Assembly (NCBI RefSeq): GCF_000765475.1
Contig: NZ_JRHO01000010.1
Location: 62,001 to 126,000 of the forward strand
Source of the DNA: Methanococcoides methylutens
GTDB lineage: Archaea; Halobacteriota; Methanosarcinia; Methanosarcinales; Methanosarcinaceae
Length of the DNA: 64,000 nucleotides
Direction of reading: 5' to 3'
Every line of letters starts with the position of its first letter. The first letter of the stretch is position 1. The notes beneath the pieces are model-generated. The model was not told where the DNA came from. It made no database searches and was given only the letters and a program-made list of their open reading frames with translations. Shown in pieces: positions 39,318-47,960 of this stretch. The translations under genes were made by a program, and so were the position numbers.

Positions 39318-40278
39318 TTATCAAGGTACAACATCCAATGGACTGAGCTGCAGCGGGAAGTCTGTAGCATCATATATTGCGCGTTGTGCCCAACTTGCAA
39401 TGATCCTGGAGGTCTCAGCTTCTCCCAAGCCGGGAAACATAGACCGTCATCATGATTACGATGACACCAGGTATGAGCATTTTCTTGCATCTGCTGTAAG
39501 CATCTCTCCTGTAATTGAAGATGCGACCAGGGGATGCACAGGTATTGGTGAGAGCTTAAAGGATGCTGTTTGCCAGAGCAATTCCTGGCAGGCTGGCGGT
39601 AACACACATTTTGGTGCATTTCTTCTCCTTATACCGCTTTCCATGGCTGCAGGGGAACTTCTGGAAAAGGATGGTTCTTTCGATGTGGATCAGCTTATCA
39701 GTCGCGCCCATGAGATCGTAATGTCAACGGGCACAGAGGATGCCCTGGATTTCTACAAATGTTTCAGTTCCGCGGGCGTGCGAGTGAATGATGTAGATGA
39801 GTTCGACCTTCAGGATGAAGGGTCCCTGGGCTCATTGGAGGAAAAAGGAGTTACATTATACGACCTGATGGTGATATCACAGGGGTATGACCAGATCGCG
39901 AATGAGTGGGTCAATGGTTTTAAAACATGTGCATACTGTGCACAGACCATCACTCGCTTAATGACTGCTCAGGATGGTGAATTTTCGATCCCTGACATAA
40001 ATCAGGCCATCGTTTACACATTCTTGAAGTTGCTTTCGGAAACTCCGGACACGTTCATCCAGACAAAGACTAATATAGAAACAGCGGAAAATGTTTCTAT
40101 GCAAGCAAAGTATATTATTTCAAAAATAGAGAATAACGATTACAAAATGTCTTTATTCTGGGGAGACATCGAAACTTTCGATGAGGATTTACTTGATTGC
40201 AGATTAAATCCCGGGTCTACAGCAGATATGGTAATAGCAGGCATTTTCATAGCGTTGCTTGGGGGTTTGAGATTCTAA
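39307..40278 (+). CDS. CitG/MdcB-like triphosphoribosyl-dephospho-CoA synthase family protein
   Basis: A 323-residue protein of the CitG family (COG1767). Key blocks are LEVSASPKPGNIDRHHDYDD and SNSWQAGGNTHFGAFLLLIP. Archaea do not use citrate lyase, so the real product is probably different. The same family plus a DUF447 gene also occurs among tetrahydromethanopterin-related genes in bacteria that use that cofactor, and DUF447 is the next gene here (overlap TAATG). A role in C1-carrier or cofactor synthesis is therefore likely but unproven. Confidence 0.82.
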   Translation: MNLNYQGTTSNGLSCSGKSVASYIARCAQLAMILEVSASPKPGNIDRHHDYDDTRYEHFLASAVSISPVIEDATRGCTGIGESLKDAVCQSNSWQAGGNTHFGAFLLLIPLSMAAGELLEKDGSFDVDQLISRAHEIVMSTGTEDALDFYKCFSSAGVRVNDVDEFDLQDEGSLGSLEEKGVTLYDLMVISQGYDQIANEWVNGFKTCAYCAQTITRLMTAQDGEFSIPDINQAIVYTFLKLLSETPDTFIQTKTNIETAENVSMQAKYIISKIENNDYKMSLFWGDIETFDEDLLDCRLNPGSTADMVIAGIFIALLGGLRF

Positions 40279-40874
40279 TGGCAAAAATTGATCTTGATAC
40301 GTTTGGTATAAATGAAGGCATTAGTGAAATGATAGTTACTACCTATCAGGGTTGGTCTCCAAATGCTGCTCCGATGGGTATCATTCGTAAGGATGATGAG
40401 TTGCTTGTGCGACTTTTTAAAGGCTCTACAACATATAGCAATGTTCTGGCAGAGCACAGGCTCGTGGCAAATCTTGTCTATGATCCTCTGCTTTTTGTGC
40501 GTACAACGTTTGGTGATCTCGATGATTCCGAATTCGATGTTTTCACTCACGATGAACGAGGGTTTGCAGTACTCAAGGATGCCGTCTCATGGGCTGTTTT
40601 TGAATGTGTTGACATAAGGGAAACGTCTGAAGCTCTGGTGGCAAAATTAAAACCTCTCCATGCGCGGATGAACAAACATGTTTTTAGATCGGTAAACCGC
40701 GGTTTCAATCTCGTTATTGAATCTTGTGTGCATGCGACACGTTATGAGCTGACAAATGATGAAAAATATATGAGGCTCATCAAGGCTTATTCCTGCACTG
40801 TGAACAAATGTGGTGGTAAAGCTGAAAAGGATGCAATGAAGTTTCTTCTAAATTACCTTGAGGGGAAAAAGTAA
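40278..40874 (+). CDS. DUF447-family protein
   Basis: A 198-residue protein (MAKIDLDTFGINEGISEMIV) with TYQGWSPNAAPMGIIRKDDE and LLVRLFKGSTTYSNVL, the pattern of DUF447, a split-barrel fold similar to flavin-reductase proteins. The reaction is unknown. The ATG at 40278 shares its A with the stop of the CitG-like gene. The neighbours (marker 9, CitG-like, deaminase) suggest a shared cofactor pathway. Confidence 0.78.
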   Translation: MAKIDLDTFGINEGISEMIVTTYQGWSPNAAPMGIIRKDDELLVRLFKGSTTYSNVLAEHRLVANLVYDPLLFVRTTFGDLDDSEFDVFTHDERGFAVLKDAVSWAVFECVDIRETSEALVAKLKPLHARMNKHVFRSVNRGFNLVIESCVHATRYELTNDEKYMRLIKAYSCTVNKCGGKAEKDAMKFLLNYLEGKK

Positions 40875-40877
40875 CGT

Positions 40878-41345
40878 ATGTCTGATAACTTCATGGAAAT
40901 TGCTGTGGAGGAAGCACGCAAAGGCATGCAAAATAATGAAGGTGGGCCTTTTGGGGCTGTTATTGTAAAGGATGGAAAGGTCCTGTCAAAGGCACACAAC
41001 AAGGTGCTTGGCACCAATGACCCCTCTGCACACGCTGAAATTGTTGCGATACGGGAAGCTTCTTCAATTCTTGAGAACTTCGATCTTTCAGGTTGTGAGT
41101 TATATGCTACCACCATGCCATGTCCAATGTGCCTTTCAGCTATATGCTGGGCCCGCATCAGGAAAGTATATTATGGGACCAGCACCGATGAAGTTGCTTC
41201 CATAGGTTTTGATGATGGCATGATCTATGACATATTAAAAAAAGGTGCTTCCCCATCCGTATTGGAAAAAACCAATGTCGAATGCGAAGGCTGCCGTAAA
41301 TTGCTGGATGAATGGGAGGAAAAACCGGATAAGATGATGTATTGA
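40878..41345 (+). CDS. Nucleoside/guanine deaminase
   Basis: A 155-residue zinc-dependent deaminase of the cytidine/guanine deaminase superfamily. The active site is HAEIVAIREAS (zinc His and catalytic Glu) and TTMPCPMCLSAICWARI (two zinc Cys). The C terminus has ECEGCRKLLDEW, matching guanine deaminases such as Bacillus GuaD. It starts three bases after the DUF447 stop. It ends directly against the converging TPR gene (41345/41346). Confidence 0.88.
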   Translation: MSDNFMEIAVEEARKGMQNNEGGPFGAVIVKDGKVLSKAHNKVLGTNDPSAHAEIVAIREASSILENFDLSGCELYATTMPCPMCLSAICWARIRKVYYGTSTDEVASIGFDDGMIYDILKKGASPSVLEKTNVECEGCRKLLDEWEEKPDKMMY

Positions 41346-42251
41346 TCATCTATCGGTTTTCGGCTCATATTCAAGCGTTTCTTTTGCTTCTTCCGCCCTT
41401 CCAAGTTTTAAGAGTATCTCTGCTTTGTTCTCACGTGCAGCGTTGAAATCCGGTTCGATATGAATTGCATTAGTAAAAGCCGTTAATGCATCCTCATTCC
41501 TTCCTAACTCTGCAAGACAGTTGCCAAGACAATACCATGCATCAGGGAATGCTTTTTTTATTTCAAGAGCGCTTTTGTATGCTTCGATAGCTTCTTCCTG
41601 CCTTCCCATCTTATCAAGGGTATTTGCTTTGGCATACCACACTCCGGCAGCATTTGTCTTTAATGTGGGGTCGGGATCTATGTTCAGGAGGGAATAGCGT
41701 GGGAACTCAAAATTCATTATGCCTGCATATTCGATGGCTTTCTCATATGCTTCAAGCGCATCTTCGAAACGTTCGATTTGGTAGAGAGCATTCGCCTTGC
41801 AGTACCATGCATCAGGTAATTCCGGCTGCATCTCAATGGCCTTATCAAGTACCTCTAGTGCCTCTTCATATCGGCTGATGCTGAAAAGAACAAAGCCTCT
41901 GCTGAAAATGATCTTTGGGTCTTCGGGAGTTTCAATTAGTGTCTCATCGATTATCTCAAGTGCATCTTCATATCGTTGAAGTTTGAAAAGAATAAAACAT
42001 TTGTTGAACCGGGCATCTCTTGCTTTTTTCTCGAGCCTTTTTGATTCATCTTCCATGTCACTTTCAAGCAACATCTGCTGTGTTTCTTTCAACATGGATG
42101 CAGCTTCATCGTATCTTTCCAGTGCTTCTTCGTAGCGTCCCATTTCAAAAAGAACGTAACCTTTTCCAAATACGCTGTCTGCTGTTTTTTCCATCTGCTT
42201 TAGTTTTCGTTTGTCAGATGTTTGACTAAAGATATCCTTGAAAATTCCCAT
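41346..42251 (-). CDS. TPR-repeat protein
   Basis: A 301-residue protein of about seven tetratricopeptide repeats, each ~34 residues with the W-LG-Y-A-A-P spacing, such as GKGYVLFEMGRYEEALERYD and AWYCLGNCLAELGRNEDALT. TPR arrays mediate protein contacts. There is no signal peptide or membrane helix. The start at 42251 sits in an A/T-rich stretch; the tandem repeat region lies just upstream. Confidence 0.85.
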   Translation of the reverse strand: MGIFKDIFSQTSDKRKLKQMEKTADSVFGKGYVLFEMGRYEEALERYDEAASMLKETQQMLLESDMEDESKRLEKKARDARFNKCFILFKLQRYEDALEIIDETLIETPEDPKIIFSRGFVLFSISRYEEALEVLDKAIEMQPELPDAWYCKANALYQIERFEDALEAYEKAIEYAGIMNFEFPRYSLLNIDPDPTLKTNAAGVWYAKANTLDKMGRQEEAIEAYKSALEIKKAFPDAWYCLGNCLAELGRNEDALTAFTNAIHIEPDFNAARENKAEILLKLGRAEEAKETLEYEPKTDR

Positions 42252-42378
42252 ACATTAAATTAGAATATGTCTGTTGATATAGTTTTTGCAGAATAGTGTT
42301 TGTTTTATGTCTTGTTGGCTATGTTTATTGTATCAATCGTAATTAATGTGTTATCCTTGGTAATCTTTTATTGTAGTC

Positions 42379-42538
42379 ATTGTTCTGTCCTTGGTAATCT
42401 TGTATTAGTTATTGTTCTGTCCTTGGTAATCTTGTATTAGTTATTGTTCTGTCCTTGGTAATCTTGTATTAGTCATTGTTCTGTCCTTGGTAATCTTGTA
42501 TTAGTCATTGTTCTGTCCTTGGTAATCTTGTATTAGTT
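42379..42538. repeat. 32-bp tandem repeat, five copies
   Basis: The unit begins ATTGTTCTGTCC and runs 32 bp. It repeats five times head to tail at 42379, 42411, 42443, 42475 and 42507, differing only in the last base (T or C). Decayed part-copies flank both sides (about 42347-42378 and from 42539). There are no unique spacers, so it is not CRISPR. It lies between the TPR and PAS/GAF genes, upstream of both. Confidence 0.9.
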
Positions 42539-42784
42539 ATTGTTCGATTCTTGTTTCTCTTGTGTTGTAATTATTGTGTTATCTGTAGTTATTGTACCAG
42601 TTATCCAATTTTGACCGGTTAAGGCAAATTGTTTTCTAAAATACAACATACTTATAAAGAACAAAATGAATTTTTGTATCTTCTTTGTATTAATGTATAA
42701 ATAGGTTCAATCTCTAATTGATAGTTACAAACCTTTGGGGTTGATTACATTACTGCAGGAAAAACGAATGTAAATAAGGCAAAA
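42539..42784 (+). promoter_or_regulatory. Upstream region of the PAS/GAF gene
   Basis: An A/T-rich region without a gene. Two TATA-like strings, CTTATAAAG (about 42650) and GTATAAATAG (about 42695), are the best promoter candidates for the sensor gene at 42785. The second would give a leader of about 65 nt. Confidence 0.45.
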
Positions 42785-45328
42785 ATGCCTTTTCTTGATT
42801 CAGAATCTATGGAAGAGGTCTTCTCATCCGTGGTCAACTCAAGTCCTGCAGTTGTCTTTATCTGGAGGGAAGATGAAGGCTGGCCTGTGGATTTTGTTTC
42901 AGAGAACATTTCTCAGTTCGGTTATGATCCGGATGAGTTTACTTCCGGTAAGGTCCGATATGTTGATATTTTACATCCTGATGATGCAGGCATGGTCATG
43001 TCCGAAGCATCCCGGCATGTTAGCAAGGAAGATACAAGCTTTGATCTAAGGTATCGTATTCTCACCAGATCAGGGGATGTCAGGTGGGTAGATGAAAGGA
43101 CATCTGTCCATTATGATGATTCTGGTAAGCTCAAGTTCTATCATGGGATTGTTGTTGATATAACTGAACAGAGAATGGGTGATATTGCACTGCTTGATGG
43201 TGCACTGGAAATGAAGAACACATTGGAATCTGTCATAAATTCCAGTCCTGTGGTTGTTTTCTTATGGCGTGCTGAAGAAGACTGGCCCGTTGAGTTTGTC
43301 TCGAAGAACATTGATATGTTCGGGTATTCTGTGGAAGAGTTCACCTCGGGGGAGCTTGTTTATGCTGACATTGTACACCCTGAAGACATCGGTCGGGTTC
43401 GTGCAGGGGTTTCGAAATCTACTGAAGGCGGTTACTCTGATTTCTTCCAGGAATATAGGATATTGACAAGATCGGGTGAAGTCCGGTGGGTGGACGAGAG
43501 GACACATCTTCATCACAATTCAAAGGGTGAGGTCACATATCTCCAGGGTATTATCGTTGATATCACCGGACGTAAGAAGATCGAAAATGTGCTGCACACC
43601 GAGGAGATGCGTATCGAGGCAGTGTTGAACCTTTATCAGATGACCGATTCATCCGTTCAGGAGATCATGGATTTTTCGCTGGAAGAAGCCGTAAAGCTGA
43701 CCGGAAGCCATGTTGGATATCTTGCTTTTGTGGATGTGGATGAAACTACAGTTACGATAGACTCATGGTCCGGGGAAGTGATGGGGGAATGCTCCCTCAA
43801 AGATAAGAAGCCAGGATCCCATTTTGATCATAAATGTCTCTGGACTGAATCTCTAAAGCAGAAACTGCCTATTATCATCAATGATTATTCTGCAGAGAAT
43901 CCTTCCAAAAGAGGCTATCCTGAAGGACACATGAATATCACAAGGTTCCTGAGTATTCCAATATTTGAAAGGGATCATGTTGTTGCTCTTGTTGGTCTGG
44001 GCAATAAAGTCGAGGATTATGACCTCTCGGATGTGAGGCAGGTATCACTTCTAATGAATGGGATGTGGAATATTCTGTTACACAAAAAGGCGGATGCGGA
44101 ACTTCGTCGCTCTCTTGACATTCAGAAGATCCTGGGTGATGTGATCAAAAGCAGTCCTGCAGTTGTGTTCCTGTGGCGTGCTGAGGAAAACTGGCCTGTT
44201 GAGTTCGTATCCGAGAATGTTGCTCAGTTTGGTTATTCGGTTGATGATTTTATTTCGGGGAAGCTTGTATATGGAGATATAGTCCATCCATATGATCTGG
44301 AGCGTGTGCAAAAAGAGCTTGCCAAAAGGGTGGATGCAGGCTTCATGGACTTTAATCAGGAGTATCGCATATTTACTAAGTTCGGGGACGTACGCTGGGT
44401 TGATGAAAGGACATTCATAAAACATGATGAGGCGGGAAATGTAAGGTACTTGCAGGGTATTATTGTGGATGTAACTGACCGGAAACATTCAGATGATTTC
44501 ATGCATGTGCAGCTTGACCTTGATACGGTCCTTAGTTCTGCAAACACAATTGAGGAAACATTTGAGCAGATGCTGAGCTTCAGCTTGAAGGTTGATCCGG
44601 TGGATTCCGGCAGATTTTATCTTCTGGACGATGTAACGGGTGACCTGAAGCTTGTTGCACACGAAGGCCTGTCGGAGCGATTTGTTAAAGATACTTCCGT
44701 TTTCCCTAGGAACTCTGTCCAGAACCGTCTGGTCATGACCGGGCAGCCTGTTTACAAACATCATTCCGAGTTGAATGCTATTGGTACCGGGGAGAAACTC
44801 CGTTACGAAGGCCTTCATGGTACTGCCATCATTCCTGTGAAGCATGAAGGTAATGTGATAGCAGCGCTTTGTCTTTCATCACACAGTGAATATGAGATCC
44901 CTGATAATTCGCGTAGTTCCCTTGAAACGATAGCTAACCAGATCGGTATTGCCATCTCTAAAATGCGATCCTCATCCGGTATTGCTCAGAAATATAAAGA
45001 TCTTCGGTCTCTCGTTGATATGATGGATGAGTTATTGGTAGTGACGGATATGGAAGGTTATGTCCTTTATGCCAATAGGGCAGTAGTGGACTACCTGGGA
45101 TTTTTGGAAGATGATCTTTCTGGTATGCATTATCTGGAATTGCACCCGGATTCTGAATGGGATCGGCTGGATTCGATCTTGTCGAAAGTGAAGGTTGGGA
45201 AAACGATAGTTTTCGAGACATCCATGCTTGGTGCCAAAGGTTCTTTGCATAGAGTTGAGACAAGACTGATGTGTGGTGAATGGTCAGGTCACCCTTGTGT
45301 GATGGCAACATCACGTTTTCTGGATTAA
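42785..45328 (+). CDS. PAS/GAF multi-domain sensor without a kinase
   Basis: An 847-residue cytoplasmic protein. From the order of motifs it is PAS (about 10-130), PAS (145-265), GAF (275-430), PAS (440-565), GAF (570-720), PAS (730-847). The first three PAS units are close copies: each starts like SSPAVVFLWRAEE and ends in GIIVDITxRK, so the gene grew by internal duplication. There is no histidine kinase, output or DNA-binding domain, and no transmembrane segment. It probably works with a separate kinase or other partner. The ATG at 42785 follows AAGGC. The 32-bp repeats lie upstream. Confidence 0.85.
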   Translation: MPFLDSESMEEVFSSVVNSSPAVVFIWREDEGWPVDFVSENISQFGYDPDEFTSGKVRYVDILHPDDAGMVMSEASRHVSKEDTSFDLRYRILTRSGDVRWVDERTSVHYDDSGKLKFYHGIVVDITEQRMGDIALLDGALEMKNTLESVINSSPVVVFLWRAEEDWPVEFVSKNIDMFGYSVEEFTSGELVYADIVHPEDIGRVRAGVSKSTEGGYSDFFQEYRILTRSGEVRWVDERTHLHHNSKGEVTYLQGIIVDITGRKKIENVLHTEEMRIEAVLNLYQMTDSSVQEIMDFSLEEAVKLTGSHVGYLAFVDVDETTVTIDSWSGEVMGECSLKDKKPGSHFDHKCLWTESLKQKLPIIINDYSAENPSKRGYPEGHMNITRFLSIPIFERDHVVALVGLGNKVEDYDLSDVRQVSLLMNGMWNILLHKKADAELRRSLDIQKILGDVIKSSPAVVFLWRAEENWPVEFVSENVAQFGYSVDDFISGKLVYGDIVHPYDLERVQKELAKRVDAGFMDFNQEYRIFTKFGDVRWVDERTFIKHDEAGNVRYLQGIIVDVTDRKHSDDFMHVQLDLDTVLSSANTIEETFEQMLSFSLKVDPVDSGRFYLLDDVTGDLKLVAHEGLSERFVKDTSVFPRNSVQNRLVMTGQPVYKHHSELNAIGTGEKLRYEGLHGTAIIPVKHEGNVIAALCLSSHSEYEIPDNSRSSLETIANQIGIAISKMRSSSGIAQKYKDLRSLVDMMDELLVVTDMEGYVLYANRAVVDYLGFLEDDLSGMHYLELHPDSEWDRLDSILSKVKVGKTIVFETSMLGAKGSLHRVETRLMCGEWSGHPCVMATSRFLD

Positions 45329-45485
45329 GTTTTGATCTATATGGCGATAGAATAAACTTCAAACTTATTTTTTTGTATTGGGGCAAAACAAAGAACCTTA
45401 TATATGAGTATGTAGATAGGATGTTCCAACTTTTTAAAAAGTGCTTTTATTAAAGCACCTCTAATATTTATCCTGGAGTGTATAA

Positions 45486-46331
45486 ATGAATCAGAAATAT
45501 ATAGCGATCTTTTTGGCGGTCATTATGGTAATGTCCATACTGCCTTTCTTTTTCACTGGAAATTCGAATAAGGCAAATGGGGACAGTTCATCCATAGAAT
45601 CATCCAGCTTTGATTCCATACCTGGCAAACACGTAGATTATGAATTGAACTCTGTTGCTGATGGGCTTGCAGTGACTTCAGATGGTGCTGTTGCTGTTCA
45701 GTATTATGATGCACAGGCGGTCAGAGGAACTCCTCTTGAGCTGATAATGGGAAACACGTCCCAGCTTGATGGCATCTATGGCTCACAGGTTAATAAGGTG
45801 TATACTGCACAATATCTTGACGGAACCTGGTTTAATATGCATGAGATCTCTCCGCAGGTCGTTGCTTTCCAGTATTACCTGTCACCGGACCTATACAATG
45901 GGTACCAGATTCTATCTCGTGGTAACGATGTGTACAATGTGGTCGGTGAACCAATGTTATTCGGTGAGAAAGCTCAATTGGAATCTGTTCTGGATGCAAT
46001 TGAAGGTGAATCTGCACCAAATTCCGAGTTTGACCGGATACTTGAATTCGTAGAACCTGGGGCAGAAATGCAGCGTTTGCTTGTAGTGGAAGATGGTTTT
46101 GCTGACCAATATTATCTCGAGATGAAACTTGAGGATGATATGTCATACTCAAGGACCACGGTCTATCTGAACCCAACAGAAGGTACCATTAATAACGTGA
46201 CCTCTCTTGCAGCTAACAGTTCAGAACGCGCTCTCTTCTATGATGTCTATTCAGAGGATGATATACTGAAAGTTACTGTAAGTTCCGATGCTTCGAACAT
46301 CTATTCTCTGGCTATGGAACCTCAATGGTGA
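45486..46331 (+). CDS. Exported or membrane-anchored protein of unknown function
   Basis: A 281-residue protein with an N-terminal signal anchor (KYIAIFLAVIMVMSILPFFF) followed by a Ser-rich linker (SSSIESSSFDS) and a globular domain of ~230 residues that should lie outside the cell. It has no Cys after the signal, so it is not a lipoprotein. I recognise no domain. A TATA-like TTATATATG lies about 85 bp upstream. A strong terminator hairpin overlaps its stop. Nearby genes give no clear function. Confidence 0.65.
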   Translation: MNQKYIAIFLAVIMVMSILPFFFTGNSNKANGDSSSIESSSFDSIPGKHVDYELNSVADGLAVTSDGAVAVQYYDAQAVRGTPLELIMGNTSQLDGIYGSQVNKVYTAQYLDGTWFNMHEISPQVVAFQYYLSPDLYNGYQILSRGNDVYNVVGEPMLFGEKAQLESVLDAIEGESAPNSEFDRILEFVEPGAEMQRLLVVEDGFADQYYLEMKLEDDMSYSRTTVYLNPTEGTINNVTSLAANSSERALFYDVYSEDDILKVTVSSDASNIYSLAMEPQW

Positions 46332-46352
46332 GATCCTTTCTCACCTTTTTTT
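46327..46352 (+). terminator. Hairpin terminator with T-run
   Basis: GGTGAGA (46327-46333) pairs with TCTCACC (46339-46345), followed by seven T. The stem includes the stop codon of the exported protein gene. Confidence 0.75.
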
Positions 46353-46548
46353 CTTTATTGATATCTTTTCTGCAATATGCGCTGGGGTTTGGCGCAAGCT
46401 ATATATGTGACTGTGGCGATTCATACCAAATACTTCGGCGTATGTAAGTGTTGTTCCATTTGGGAAAAATAGCTTGCTGCGTTTAAGTGAATTACAATGA
46501 ATAATGACAAGCCGCGACATAAGGAGCGGTTTCGAAGGAGAATTTAAT

Positions 46549-46902
46549 ATGGCAAAATTTGACGTTCCTGACGAATTAGCAGATAAAGCACTTGAAGCAA
46601 TCGAACTCGCAAGAGACACCGGAAAGATCAAGAAAGGTACAAACGAAGCAACAAAAGCTATCGAGAGAGGCATTACAAAGCTCGCTGTCATTGCAGATGA
46701 CATTGAGCCAGCAGAAGTTGTTGCTCACATTCCTGCTCTTTGCGAGGAAAAGAACACACCATACATTTTTGTAAAACAGCAGAAAGAGCTTGGTGCAGCC
46801 TGTGGCATAGGTGTCGGCTGTGCAGCTGTTGTGATCACTGATGCAGGAAAGGGCGGCGAACTTGTAGAAGACGTTGCACAGAAGATCAGTGCACTCAAAT
46901 AA
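46549..46902 (+). CDS. rpl7ae: Ribosomal protein eL8 / L7Ae
   Basis: A 117-residue K-turn-binding protein of the large subunit. In archaea it is also a core part of box C/D and H/ACA guide RNPs and of RNase P. It starts [19 protein letters not shown] and has [20 protein letters not shown] and [14 protein letters not shown]. It would bind the tRNA-Trp intron guide found at 24351-24475. The ATG at 46549 follows GAAGGAG; the upstream leader (46500-46548) has a hairpin and may be self-regulated. Confidence 0.96.
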   Translation: MAKFDVPDELADKALEAIELARDTGKIKKGTNEATKAIERGITKLAVIADDIEPAEVVAHIPALCEEKNTPYIFVKQQKELGAACGIGVGCAAVVITDAGKGGELVEDVAQKISALK

Positions 46903-46909
46903 ACGGTAA

Positions 46910-47140
<231 letters not shown>

Positions 47141-47145
47141 TGATA

Positions 47146-47334
47146 ATGGAACAGAGAAAATGTTCATTCTGTGGTGAGCCACTTGAGCCGGGAACCGGCT
47201 TACTCTTCGCAAAGAAAGATGGTTCTTCCTATTATTTCTGTTCTTCAAAGTGCAAGGGCAACTTCGATCTTGGAAGACTTCCAAGACGTACTGTCTGGAC
47301 AGAACAGGGTAGGATATACCTGAAGAAAGCATAA
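47146..47334 (+). CDS. rpl24e: Ribosomal protein eL24
   Basis: A 62-residue zinc-finger protein of the large subunit. It starts [18 protein letters not shown] (CXXC) and has [19 protein letters not shown] (second zinc pair). The start at 47146 lies five bases after AGGTGA, which overlaps the rps28e stop; earlier start codons are inside that site. It is followed by ndk. Confidence 0.95.
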   Translation: MEQRKCSFCGEPLEPGTGLLFAKKDGSSYYFCSSKCKGNFDLGRLPRRTVWTEQGRIYLKKA

Positions 47335-47347
47335 GCGGGTGTTTCTG

Positions 47348-47797
47348 ATGGAAAGAACTTATGTTATGATCAAACCTGATGGCGTTCAGCGCGGTCTTGT
47401 CGGAGAGATCCTTTCAAGGATCGAGAAGAGAGGCCTTAAGCTCGCAGCTTTGAGGATGAACGTAATGGACGAGGCTACTGCAAAGGAGCACTATAAAGAA
47501 CACTCAGAGAGGCCATTCTTTGGTTCCCTCGTTTCATATGTGACCTCAGGGCCATCCGTTTCAATGGTTGTAGAAGGCAAGGATTCTATCAAGATCATGC
47601 GTGCCGTCAACGGTGCGACAAATCCTGTAGAAGCAGTACCTGGCACCATCCGTGGTGACTTTGCTATCGAGACCGGAAGGAACGTTGTCCATGCATCAGA
47701 TGCTCCTGAATCAGCAGAGCGTGAGATCGCTCTTCACTTTGAAGAGTTTGAGATCACAGGCTATTCCAGGATCGATGAAGGGCAGCTTTACGAGTAA
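47348..47797 (+). CDS. ndk: Nucleoside diphosphate kinase
   Basis: A 149-residue enzyme that balances NTP and dNTP pools by phosphate transfer through a phospho-His. It starts [20 protein letters not shown]. The active site His lies in [20 protein letters not shown]. The start at 47348 follows GGGTG with six spacer bases; the longer frame (47339) is less likely. The gene sits between rpl24e and infB as in other archaea. A terminator-like hairpin follows. Confidence 0.96.
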   Translation: MERTYVMIKPDGVQRGLVGEILSRIEKRGLKLAALRMNVMDEATAKEHYKEHSERPFFGSLVSYVTSGPSVSMVVEGKDSIKIMRAVNGATNPVEAVPGTIRGDFAIETGRNVVHASDAPESAEREIALHFEEFEITGYSRIDEGQLYE

Positions 47798-47878
47798 GCC
47801 TAAAAGGATCGAACCATCAACAAATGAATGATATTCTGAAGCGTCAGGTCGGACCAGCTCCGGCCTGTCGTGGACGTC

Positions 47879-47917
47879 ATATTCAAAGGGTCATATTGGC
47901 CCTGAATATATTTTTTA
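47879..47917 (+). terminator. Hairpin and T-run between ndk and infB
   Basis: ATATTC at 47879-47884 and AGGG at 47887-47890 pair with CCCT at 47900-47903 and GAATAT at 47904-47909, with a 2-nt internal bulge, then ATTTTTT. It may end the ribosomal protein-ndk message or lower read-through into infB. Confidence 0.55.
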
Positions 47918-47960
47918 TCACTGATCTGATCAATAAGATAATTCCAAAGGGAGCTGCACT

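Noticed and set aside
42379-42538. Repeat array read as CRISPR
   Set aside because: The units follow each other directly with no unique spacers, the length is 32 bp without a palindrome, and there are no cas genes nearby.
46504-46548. Extended N terminus of L7Ae from an earlier ATG
   Set aside because: Known L7Ae proteins begin MAKF-like, and the GAAGGAG site is placed for the ATG at 46549.
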